Source: Eutreptiella sp. 'Long Island Sound 2002'
Taxonomy: Eukaryota > Euglenozoa > Euglenophyceae > Eutreptiales > Eutreptiaceae
Length of the DNA stretch: 64,000 nt
Direction of reading: 5' to 3'
Assembly: GCA_964036045.1 (NCBI GenBank)
Contig: OZ038383.1
Location: 41,562,354 to 41,626,353 of the forward strand
Every line of letters begins with the position of its first letter. The stretch's first letter is position 1. Both the position numbers and the translations under genes were made by a program. This document shows, piece after piece, positions 52,959 to 62,679 of the stretch. The notes below the pieces were generated by a model, which was not told the origin of the DNA, made no database searches, and saw only the letters and a list, made by a program, of their open reading frames with translations.

Positions 52959-53935
52959 CCTAAGCCTGTCTGGGCTGGGGCAATCTGTCTGGGCTGTCTG
53001 GGCTGGGTCGATCTGCCTGGACTGTCCGGGCTCATCCGTCAGTTTTTCTTATTATCATGGATCATGGCTGTGACTGTGGCAGGGGCTGTGGTTGGATGAA
53101 GGGAGCCATATTTTTTTGTCGAAGGCTCTCAGCCCCCCCCCCCCCCCGTGCTGTCAGCCCCCCCTCGCCCCTGTGCAGTCAGCCCCCCCCCCCCCCCCTG
53201 CATATACATGTTCTCCTTTTGCAGATATGGGATATGAAAGCACGCTACGCTGAACTTTAGAGAAGTGGCATGCAGGATGAGGTCACAGGTCATGGGTTGA
53301 GGTGCAGGATGACAGGGAATCACATTGCAGTACAGACTGTCAAATTTTTTCCCTTCTATTGACAGTGGATGGCAGCGTTCGGATGCAGGATGACAGGGAA
53401 TTGCGTTGGAGTACAGACTGTCGATTTTTTTCTTCTGTTGACGGTGGATTGCAGCGTTCGGAGACAGGACGACAGAGAATTGCATTGGAGTACAGCCTGT
53501 CCATTTGTTGTCCTTCTGTTGACAGTGGATCGCAGCAGCGCTGTAACTGTCAGCCCAGGATGTGAAGCCAGGCCTGGGCTGCCATATATGTCATGGCTGG
53601 AGTTCTGACACCCCCCTCCTCCTCCCAAATAATAGAGCAGCATTGCCCGTTTCCTGTTTCGTGTATCAGGCTGTTCCAGTAGGGTTTGGTAGCACAATTG
53701 TTTGTAGCACAACTTTTCGTGCCTTTTTTTCCCTGCCATTTGTGTATATTGCTTCTGTTTGCATTTTTTTTCCCTCTTCGCCATCTCAGGTGTTCCAGTC
53801 AGAATTTAGAAGTGTAATCCTGGGCTTCTTAAGGACCGCTTTTTGCAGATGGCACTCCTTGATTATCATTCTGCTGTCAGCCAGCGCTCTAGGCTCATGT
53901 CTCCTTCGCCTGGTGCTTGGCTTGTGCGGGGAGTG
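52959..53935 (+). other. 3' untranslated region of Ty3 element 3
   Basis: No gene. It holds short CTGTCTGGGCTG-type repeats (52970-53035), two long C runs (about 53132-53148 and 53184-53199) and an 80-bp tandem array. CGGGGAG just before the 3' LTR could be a polypurine tract. Confidence 0.6.
53300..53545. repeat. Three tandem copies of about 80 bp
   Basis: CAGGATGACAGGGAAT-type starts recur at about 53305, 53386 and 53465. Each is followed by GAGTACAGACTGTC, a T run and TTGACAGTGGAT. Confidence 0.8.
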
Positions 53936-54490
53936 CAACAATATAGGATTGCCATTTGTGATCAGCTGCAGAGACTTGCCAGATCGCGCGTTCAAGCACA
54001 GTGGTGATTAGCTGCAGAGGTTGACTGAGATTGCGTCTTCACCCAGACTTGGAGGTGAAGGGGCCAGACATTTCTTGATGTATTGATTTCATGGTGTCAA
54101 TAAACCTTTAGGTGCCAGTGGCGGTTGCGGATCAGTCGGAACGTGATATACGAGAGTCGATTCCAGATGTCCATTGATGCCGATTGATCGTTCCTCTATG
54201 GTGAAGCATTGTAGGCTTGATTTTAACATTTGTCTTCCATTGACGAGTATATGCGATCCCGATCTTGGTTTGTTATTTTGTGTTGATTTTGTGTTGCAAT
54301 CCTTTAGCACGGATATATGATGGATCTATTAGAGTTTCAGTCTTCCAGACTTTGAAACTATTCAAGAACTTCGAGTTTTTTTTGGTATTGTGCCTTGCCT
54401 CTCTCCTTCTGGGCCAATTGAGGATCATTGTGGTGAAAATCAAGCTTTGGGGAATATTGCGAAACTTTTTGGGTTTCGAGTTCGTGGGAT
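53936..54490 (+). repeat. 3' LTR of Ty3 element 3
   Basis: It matches 10287-10842 and carries AATAAA near 54100. The target duplication TTCTG follows at 54491-54495. Confidence 0.78.
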
Positions 54491-56227
54491 TTCTGGGATG
54501 ATTCTTTTTGGTCCCCTTTGGTGTCGTTGGTGGCCACACGCTCCTTCAATGTATGTTGGGCTTTGAGCAACATCATCGTCAGCGACATGTTGGATGCTTT
54601 TTGGCTTCCTGCTTGTGGAACGTGCAGCGGCCGTGGGGGTGCGTGCTTCTCTTGCTTCTCCATCTTCATTGGCTTTTGTTCCGTAGTGGCTGCCGAATCA
54701 CTCTCATCCACAATGGGGTTGCCCAATTCACTTTCCAGGAAGGACCCATTCTCGAACTTTTCCTCCAGCTTCATTGGGGTGTGCGTGTGACCCAAGGCAC
54801 CTGTTGCCAAATCCAAAGGAAACTCATGTGGGCAAGGCAGGTGAAGCGCGGCCTTCTCCAACCAGACCCGTTGTTGCGTTTTCGTCAATGGATCGGGGCT
54901 TCCCACGCTCCCATCCAACTCCCGTAGAGCGGCCCTCGTATCTTTCTTCCACTTCTTCCGAAATTCCTCCACCTTTCTTGGATCCATGTTGAGCTGCCAT
55001 TCGTCAATTGGGATCGGTGACCACACTCCACTGAGAATCACACCAGGGCCAAGCTTGTCGCAAACCAACATGCTGGTCGGCACGTCCATCGCCGTGAGCT
55101 ATGAAGGGCGGTTTCACAAGTGCAAGGTGGGCAAGTGTCTGGTTGCGCAACAACGTTGCGTTGACAAACACTCGGCATATCAATAGCAAAAAGTAACAAA
55201 TTTATGTGTGGGAGCCTAAATGGGGCATCCGATGCACGTCGAACAAACAAAAAAATCCACAAAATCACCCTCGTTGCACCATGGGCCGCTTACCCACCCC
55301 TCCTACCAGCATTGTCACATGGAGTGTGTGCAACATGGCACTTGCACACAGTCTCACACCGGTTGCACACCTTTTCAACAGGGGTGTAGGTCGGCGCCAT
55401 CGCACCGAGAGGACTGGGTGTTGTTGGCGGTCCAGTTGAATGTGTATGTGCGTGTGCATTCGCTGTGCGCCTATGGACTCCCAAAATGTTTGCACCGGCC
55501 TCCAAAAATGACGCGGATGACGCGCGGTACGCCCCATCGTTGTGAACATCATATACTTCCTCCCAAACCTCTGAAACATCGTTAAAAAAACATGTTGGCC
55601 GTGCCCATGTCCTTGGCCGCCCGCACGGGCTTTTGGGGTCGCCGCCGCTGACCCACTTGGCTTCAATGGCCTCTGCCGACCCAGCCTTTTGCCACACCAT
55701 GAACAGAGCATAAAAAGCGGCCTCGCTAAGCACCATGCATGCTTGCGCATTGCCTTGGAGGCCAATTCTCACGATTTTCCAATCACTCCATCGTGAAATG
55801 GTGAGGGCGGAGCCTTGCCACGGATACGTGATAATTCACTAGGGGTCAACTTGGCGGCACTTCTTGAGCCAATGACACAACGAGCGGCTATACAAATACT
55901 TTGGGGTCACTGGCGTTCCAGCGGAGCCACCGCGATTCAAAACTGTCATCCGCGAGCGGGGCGTCCATGTGACAACTATGGTGGAGCAACAACTTGACTT
56001 CACACGGGAAGTGGGGTTGCAATCGAGACGGGCCGGTTGCTCGGTTGGTTGGTTGCTCGGTAGCTCTTCAACATGCGGCTTCTTTGGCGTTATTACCCCA
56101 CTACTACTTGACGCTTGACCCCCGCTCCCACTTGCTTGTAGGGGTGTAGTTGACGCTCGAGCGCTTCCGCTCCCACTTGCTTGTAGGAGTGGTAGGAGTT
56201 GTTGGAGTTGTTGGAGTTGTTGGTCCA
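54491..56227 (-). pseudogene. Unknown split gene, 5' and middle part
   Basis: A likely start is the ATG at 56225-56227 (MDQQLQQLQQLLPLLQASG), a Gln/Leu-rich then Ser/Gly-rich leader. Exon-like frames follow near 55490-55770 (IGLQGNAQACMVLSEAAF, FYALFMVWQKAG, CFFNDVSEVWEEVYDVH) and 54491-55100 (MDVPTSMLVCDKLGPGVIL, IDEWQLNMDPRKVEEF). The piece between them (about 55110-55485) looks like an intron and holds GTGTGCAAGTG / TTGCACAC motifs. The frame shifts near 55780-55840. The gene continues across the 44-kb insertion at 9933-10281. I do not recognise the protein. Confidence 0.5.
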
Positions 56228-57558
56228 TGGTTGCCCGTGCGCAAGTGTTACGGATAGAAAGATGGCACCCAAGTATGCAACTTTGTGGTTGCACAATGCA
56301 ACAACCGACTTGCACAAGTTGCACACCACTGGCACAAGACTTGCACACGCTCGGCGTACGGCACACATGACATGTCCAAACACACTTCTGTCCAATCAGC
56401 GACTAGATGACATGCAACATGAACACACACACACCTAATCAGCATTTGCACATTGCCATGGAGTCATCTCCTTGGTGAGGAAGAGACGTTCCAGCGCTTG
56501 CGTCACGAGGCGCATGTCACGTTCCGTTGGAGTGCCTTCCCCTCCTCCCCTTGCCAAAGAGCACAAAGAATCATCCTCACATCACCAACCGCATACCTCC
56601 TCCAAATGACACTTAACCTCCAGTCCCATCCTTCAACCCCAACGCATACACTCGCTTCACCAGCGGCACTCTCGTCTTGTCAGCAAACAGCAAACAATCA
56701 GCAACCAACAGCCAGCAGCCAACAGCCAGCAACAAACGGCAAACAACCAGCAGCAGCAACAGTCAGCAACCAGCAGCCAGCGACCAACAACCAGTAACCA
56801 GCGGCCATCAGCCAACAACCAGCACATCAACCACCCACCGCCTCCCTTCCACAGTAGGACACTTCCAGCGACAGCAGCCAGCAAACACCCCCCCCCCCAA
56901 CCACTCTCCCCAGACACCCCAGACATTATCCCCCCCCCCCCCCCGGCTACCTGCCCCCCTCTTCCGACACTCCTTCGACCTGTATCAGCAGGCAAGAAGC
57001 ACCCAGCTACCATCCAGCAGCAAACATCCAGCAGCCAGCAGCCAGCGACCAGCAGCCAGCAGTCCTCAGCCAACGACAAACAGCAGCAGCAGTCAGCATC
57101 CAGCACCCAGCAGCCATGAGCAATCAACCAGTAAACAGCAGCCGCCAACACCCACCAACACGCAGCCAGCAACCAACAGCCATCTGACACATCAGCCTTC
57201 ACCCGTCACCCACCTACACGGCAGGACACAACACCGTCGCCACACTGCACCACACTGCACCACTGTATGCACAGCTCTGCGCACCAGGAAACCTTACCGA
57301 TCCATTGAGTCTTTTTTGTTTGAGCCATCAATTGGAATTTTTCTTTTCTATTTTTTTCAGGACCACTACGGCAAGAGCGCAAGACTTGAGCAGAATGAAA
57401 GGGCTTTGTACTTTAGTAATTCTCAGATCAGCTACAGGGCCCCAGACTGATTTCAGGCAAGCCAGAATGTTCCAGTCTGTTTTACCTTTTGCCCCTGCAC
57501 TTGCTCGCTTCTCTTCGCTCAATCCACTGGTCCATTTTTCCTTTATACCATCTTTTTG
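56228..57558. other. Low-complexity intergenic stretch
   Basis: No convincing gene. 56270-56360 is packed with TTGCACA / GTGCAA motifs upstream of the split gene. 56660-57210 is a CAGCAAC/CAGCAGC-type repeat tract. The remainder shows no features. Confidence 0.5.
56660..57210. repeat. Degenerate AGC/CAAC-rich simple repeat
   Basis: Endless variations of CAGCAACCAACAGCCAGC with C runs at about 56887-56897 and 56930-56944. The long open frames on both strands here come from composition and are not genes. Confidence 0.85.
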
Positions 57559-59056
57559 TTATTTTGCCTTGGTATAGGCTATATATCCCTTTGCATCTTT
57601 CACCGAAATGGCCTCCACTAGTATTTTAACCTTTTCAGGCCCATGGTGCAGTTCATGCAGTGTTTTCACCCTGACTTGGTTTGTAAATACCCGCGGCTGT
57701 CCTTCGGAGAACTTCGGCTCACCATGAACGCTCATTTTGCCCATGGTTAGGCCGCTTTGGTGCAATGCTTTGGGCGGGGGACCGCCATGCCTCAAAAAAG
57801 CACAAAGAATGGTCCTTGAAGAGGTAGTTTAGCGACTCGACAATATCGCCGCTAAACGTACCGCAACCCCAAGGATAAAAATTTTTCAGAACCTCGGGAG
57901 CATCATATTGTAGCCATAACAAATATGGCGATCGAATGGTAGGACAAATTGTCCTTTTGAACTTCTTCGCCATGGATTTAAAATTGACGGCGTTCGAATG
58001 GAGCTCCCATCTTTGCAGTGCCATAAGTATAGAAGCCATTTGTACTACCACATCAATGACATGGTTTGGAAGCTTCATTACCTTGCCAATATGACGCCAA
58101 TTTGCCAACAAGAGCCATGTCTCTTCCCCATCGGGAGAGGCATGGCCCTTGAGACCAATTTTGGTCCTGGCACAATTGGGGCGATCTTGAACACGATCCC
58201 TAGTGGCCAGTGGAAGGTCCTTACACTTCTTCCTAATAAATTTGGTGATGTAGTCACCAACCCGAATTACAAGGTGCAATATGCACATAACGACAAATTT
58301 GAACCGTTCCTCTACATGCAACAAGGGTTCACTCACACATCCTTTGGGGTTGGTACAATCTGACCCCTTCTTATAACGTTCATATAATTTTTTGTCAATC
58401 TTGGGTGAATGCCGCCACTCTCGTTCCACCCACTTTCCCTTGAGGTCGCACCACACAGCATAAGTATAAATACTCCCAATACGAAAGTAGGCTGAAATTC
58501 CTAGCACTTTCCGGAGCCATGGAGAGTCACCACCTAACATGACTCGGGCACGACACCATTTATCACGAATGAGGATCCATCCGGTGTTTGTAATACTTTG
58601 GATTGCCTCCAAAGTCTTTGAAACATTTCACGTAGAGCATCGACGTCGTGCTCACTTGTGAGGGCGACATGCATGGTCCAATTATAAGCTACGGTGCGCG
58701 CCTTTTGACCATGGTTGGCAAACCCCATGGCCAATTACAACCAAGGGCGCGAACCACAAGGGTATCCATCACCCCTAATGATCAAAACATACGGATGTTC
58801 CCCGTCCAAAAGAGGGAACGTCATTGTATCAAGTATATCACCTTGCGTTGAGCTATGCTTAACAAACTCATCAAGATCCCAACGGACACCTACCTTCCCA
58901 TTATAATCGCTTGGGACTAGGATTTGCTTGCTCCTAAGCTCCCGCCAAGCAATCTTGAAAGCCTCAAACGATGAAAAGGGGTGCTCCCAATTTGAGAGGA
59001 GGCGTTCCTTCCCATTGTTGCGAACCTTGGATACCCAACGAGTAAGGTTCTTGTAC

Positions 59057-59371
59057 CTAGAAAGCAAAAGGTATATATTGGCGGTGGCACAAGATCAACC
59101 GTGTGCAAACGGTGCAATACACTACTTGCACACATGTTTGCACAAAGCGTAACATCGCCATTGTCACACAATTTTTATCAACCTAGTGTTATAGGGTGTC
59201 CTATTTGGAAGTTAGAGTATGTAGGTATGCCGAATGGAGTCAATGACCACATTAGACGATGCATGAGAATGATATGGCTCCGAAAGTGTGCAAGTGGCCA
59301 CTTGCACACCACGAAGGGCGGTTGCACAACGCATCATTAACGCAAAAGAGAGACATAGCAATAAGCAGTAC
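59057..59371 (-). other. Intron of the transposase-like gene carrying a 24-bp palindrome
   Basis: It begins GTACTGC and ends TTTCTAG on the minus strand, 315 nt. It contains the palindrome at 59286-59309 and further TGTGCAAG / TTGCACC motifs at 59095-59150. Confidence 0.78.
59286..59309. repeat. Perfect 24-bp palindrome, half-site GTGTGCAAGTGG
   Basis: 59286-59297 is the exact reverse complement of 59298-59309. An imperfect relative (GTGTGCAAGTG...GTTGCACAC) lies in the intron of the split gene near 55320-55350. Confidence 0.92.
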
Positions 59372-59625
59372 CTTTTTTTTGGCTTTTCAAGCTCCAAAAG
59401 GAGGCGGACAGCCTCGTTAGGTGTATACACCTGCCGAATGGCGTCCTTTGAACGTTTCTTGTATCGTTTTTGCTTACTGATGTGTTCATTGAGGCGATCC
59501 AATAGGGCGGTACCCGGTGCCGTTGAGGTAAAAAGTCCCACAAGGTCATCCATCAAGGTCTCGCTGCTAAAACTACCGTAAATAGTTCTAATGAACTTGG
59601 AAACACCTTTTCGTTGCGAAACCAT

Positions 59626-60400
59626 TGCAAATCTGGCAAATGGCTAGTAAATTTCTCGTGAATTTAAAACGCGGCAGCAACGGCGGCAGTCGCGACAACG
59701 ACGCCAGCGCGGTTGCACAGGGATTGCACTGTGCACCTGTAGTCCAATTCTGTGCAAGTGGCAACAATTTAGTGCAACAGCATGCAAACATCAATTTTCC
59801 TGTGCAACTCTACTTGGACAAAACGGGTTCCTAGGGTACAAGCATGGGCCATTTTCAGGTTAGAGATGCCCTTAAGAAGTGCTCTCCGAGTAATGTTTTC
59901 AAGTGTAAGGAAAAAGATGATGTGTGGGGATTGAAATTCGCGGAGAAAGAAGACAGATATATTTTTAATCAAGTGGTTAACCGAGGTGTCTCCTTTGGAG
60001 GAACTCGGCTCGTGGCAAAGCTAGGGCTTGGAACCGGTTTTTCAGGTATTGCCAATAACCGGTACCTGTTTAGCATGGTTGTTGGAAACCAATAACCCCG
60101 TTCATTTTCTGCACACAAGCCAATAACCGGTTTTGTTTTTTTGCTAAATATCCGGTCTTGGCAATTAAATCAGAAATAGTTACGTGGTTCTGTATTGTCC
60201 AAACCACTTGTACAACTGACAATTGGACACCCAAATTATCAATAACCGGTACCTGTTTAGATACATAAGTTCAAACCAATAACCGGTTTTTAATATGATG
60301 AGAAAACCAATAACCGGTTTGGATTTTTGAAGAGATCAACAATAACCGGTTTTGGATGTGAAAAAAGGTTCCAAGCCTTAGGCAAAGCCGTGCGTTCTCA
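59626..60400. other. Promoter-side flank with TTGCAC motifs, then an AACCGGT array
   Basis: 59705-59810 has at least six TTGCAC/GTGCAA motifs upstream of the minus-strand gene. 60020-60360 has repeated AATAACCGGT (about 60048, 60119, 60240, 60275, 60307 and 60340), several as AACCGGTT, a perfect 8-bp palindrome. No gene. The array may belong to the 5' LTR of Ty3 element 4, whose edges I cannot define. Confidence 0.6.
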
Positions 60401-60473
60401 CCTTCACGCCCACTGAATGGTGGGATGAGTTGGAAATATTGGCAGATGCAATCATCAGCAATTTCATGAAGGA

Positions 60474-61340
60474 TTGAGCCGAAGTCCCCCCTCGAAAGGT
60501 CGGAATGCGAAGAATGTAAATAACACACAGTCGAAGGACTGTGCCATTTGCTTGTCCTTCGGTCACACTAACCGTGCCAAGTCACATTCCACCGAGAATC
60601 ACTGGTGGAATAAGACCGACGCCGAAGGAAGGGCTCAAGAAGCCAGTAAAGATCCGCCCAAGCCCCCTGTCAAAAAGGTGGATGAAAATCGCCAATGGAC
60701 GTCCAGCGGGAAAAAAAAAGGCGGTAACGGCCAGCAGACTTCTGGACGCAAGGGAAGCCTGGGCCAATCCAGCCCCGGACGCTCTCCAAAAAAATTTTAA
60801 AAATGGAAGTGGTAAGTCCAATTCAGCCAAGAGTAGTCGTGGAAAACGCAATTTTTCCAAGGAAAAGAGCCAATCCAGTGGCCAATTCTTAGGACATTCC
60901 AAGGGAATGAACGCTTGTAAAGGCAAGGGAACCTTCCAGGGCACGAAAGGTGGACAAGGGAAAGGATCATCTGGTCAGCGGTACCCTCATTCAGGTCGTG
61001 GTGCATCATTACACCAAGTTGCTGGTTCGGACGAAAATCACTATAATAACATGACGATGGAGGGGGACTATGCCCCTGATGAAGGAGGGAATCTGGGCGA
61101 AGAAGGTCCGGGATAACAGTGGGAGGACGAGGACGTTTCCTGGGAAACTGTGCATCAGGAGTACGAGGAAGATTATCAGGAATAGAGGCGCCAAGGTTGT
61201 GTGGCCATCCCACAGAATCAGGCGTTTTCCTAAATGTCGGATCGGGGACATTAGAGCGCTGTTTGTAGGCGGTTGAGCCGGATGGAGATAGGAATGTTCC
61301 AGAGATCGGTGTTCCCAACAAATACCGAGCTCGTCAATTC
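60474..61340 (+). pseudogene. Gag C-terminal part of Ty3 element 4
   Basis: Frames 60474-60800 and 60541-61116 share the work. The zinc-like motif CAICLSFGHTNRAKSHSTENH (about 60540) matches the spacing of the element 2 gag motif (C-x2-C, then R-A-x2-H, then H). A basic Gly/Ser/Lys-rich tail follows (GKGTFQGTKGGQGKGSSG), again as in element 2. A frameshift near 60800 and stops make it inactive. The upstream part of gag is missing or unrecognisable. Confidence 0.65.
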
Positions 61341-61670
61341 ATTTGTCGTTTTTGGCTTACCGACAAGAAGGGGAACAAACACCTTGCCACATGTGTGACT
61401 TTTTGACAATGGTAGTGAAGTGTACCTTCAGTCAGAAAAAACTTTCCCCGACAAATGTGTGGACACTTCGCCTCATCCCGTTGACTTGGAAGGTGTTTGA
61501 GGTCATGCCCTTCCAAGAGGGAGTACAGGTTTGTTTCTGAAGGCGCACATGGTTGCCCAGAATTTATGGCAGGAAGGTAAGGTAGAGGATGTTGTTTTAG
61601 AGGATTTTTTTATAGATCGGTCATCAAGTATGACCTTTATTTAGGTCATCCATTTTTAACGGAGAACAAA
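61341..61670 (+). pseudogene. Protease remnant of Ty3 element 4
   Basis: In one frame the active-site loop LFDNGSEVYLQSEKTF (about 61400-61450) is preceded by a TGA and followed by a TGA near 61505. The DNGSEV form is shared with element 2. The end motif KYDLYLGHPFL is in another frame near 61625-61660. Confidence 0.6.
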
Positions 61671-62570
61671 GTGGCCCCTGTAGGACACAGACATTGCTCC
61701 ATTCTGGAATCTGGGGAGACGAAAGCTGCCAGCTTTCGTTTCTTGCATTCTGAGTCCGGAAGAGCAAAAGATGTTTTGAGTAGGAAAGTGAACACAGTTT
61801 TTGGTGAAGATGAAAGGATTGGTGAGGTAAGCGCCACTGCATCCTACAGCGTCTTGCTGCACGAGCGACGAAGGGACACTCAGCGACCCGAACCGCACAA
61901 TTGGAAGTCCTCCAACTACCGCGTTGTGGATAAGTGGCGTGATTATATATGTTCTTATTTTTTGGAAAATCACGACTCTGTGCCCGCTCAGGAAGCCTTT
62001 TGCAACGGGTTAAACAAGCGTTTCAAGCGCTTGGCCGACAATGCATGGGCATTAAAAGGGGACAAACGACTGTGGATAAACCCGCCTTTCCACCTGTTGG
62101 GAGAGGTTGATCAGAAAATCGAGGAAGATCGCACTCAGGCCATTCTTGTGGTACCACAATGCAATTGGAAACCCTGGTAAAAGGATGTTTTGGCCATGAC
62201 TGTCGACTTCATTCGCCTCCCCTACGACGTCAAGCTGTACGCCAGGGACCACACTGGTCCCCTGCGACAGCAGCCGTGGCCTACCGTCGCATTCGTGGTC
62301 GACGGAGGTCTCATCTCTGACGGATCCTATACATCGGACCATGGGTCAAAATCAGGTCTTGACCATGGTACCCAGTCAGATTCGACTTTTTCCAATTTTC
62401 TGGAGAGAGATGATACGGTGCCAAACGTGGATTCCGGAACGTCTGATTGTAGCCAGACCCGGATACGATTAGATCGAGCGAGCATCTCCTACCTTGCCAG
62501 AGGCAAAAAAATCGGAAAATGGTCAAATTCAGACAATTGCATGAAAGACCCAAGTTTGATGCCTTCGTGA
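61671..62570 (+). pseudogene. Methyltransferase-like domain of Ty3 element 4
   Basis: YRVVDKWRDYICSYFLENH, NGLNKRFKRLADNAWAL, LWINPPFHLLGEVD (NPPF at 62079-62090) and ILVVPQCNWKPW lead to a TAA at 62178-62180. The same frame continues with VDFIRLPYDVKLYARDH. The line-up with element 2 at 36130-36540 is residue by residue recognisable. The linker to RT follows. Confidence 0.72.
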
Positions 62571-62679
62571 CCCTTTTGTCTTTGAGGATGTGGAGAATGC
62601 TCAGCAGGTTCGGGTACCCACGACATAGCCGCAAGAGGGAGTCGATCCCTCCCTGTTTTAGTCCATAAAACAATGTCTG

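Larger units (their letters stand above)
10287..54490 (+). mobile_element. Ty3/gypsy element 3 (outer shell of a nested complex)
   Basis: Direct repeats of about 555 bp (10287-10842 and 53936-54490) flank gag, protease, methyltransferase-like, RT, RNase H and integrase frames in plus orientation. The 5-bp sequence TTCTG occurs at 10282-10286 and again at 54491-54495, a normal target duplication length for this superfamily. Excising the element restores the interrupted minus-strand gene in frame. The element is itself interrupted at 23572-52958 by an inverted-dimer element that holds further insertions. LTR similarity of roughly 93% by eye and many stops show an old, inactive copy. Confidence 0.82.
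57559..59625 (-). pseudogene. Transposase-like gene with GDG / LHxxxR / TxSPYLLW motifs
   Basis: The ATG is at 59623-59625. Exon 1 (59372-59625) splices by GT-AG across 59057-59371 to exon 2, keeping the frame (PKKR|YKNLTRWV). Motifs in order are YVLIIRGDGYPCGS, TVAYNWTMHVALTSEHD, MLGGDSPWLRKVLGIS with a YAVWC end, FKFVVMCILHLVIRVGDYI, and SPYLLWLQYDAPEVL followed by TFSGDIVESLNYLF. This order (kinase-unlike GDG, GGD, (D)xLHLLLR, TPYxHxL, FSGxxxExxN) is familiar from large unannotated transposon proteins of protists and animals. Transposase function is inferred. Defects are a TAA near 58733, a shift near 58540 and another near 57790. Confidence 0.58.

Noticed and set aside
23560-52970. An 8-bp target duplication of the inverted dimer (CCTTACAC / CCTAAGCC)
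   Set aside because: Only 5 of 8 bases match and the exact termini are uncertain, so it is not used as evidence.
56660-57210. Long open frames on both strands
   Set aside because: They arise from the CAGCAAC-type repeat composition, not from coding constraint.
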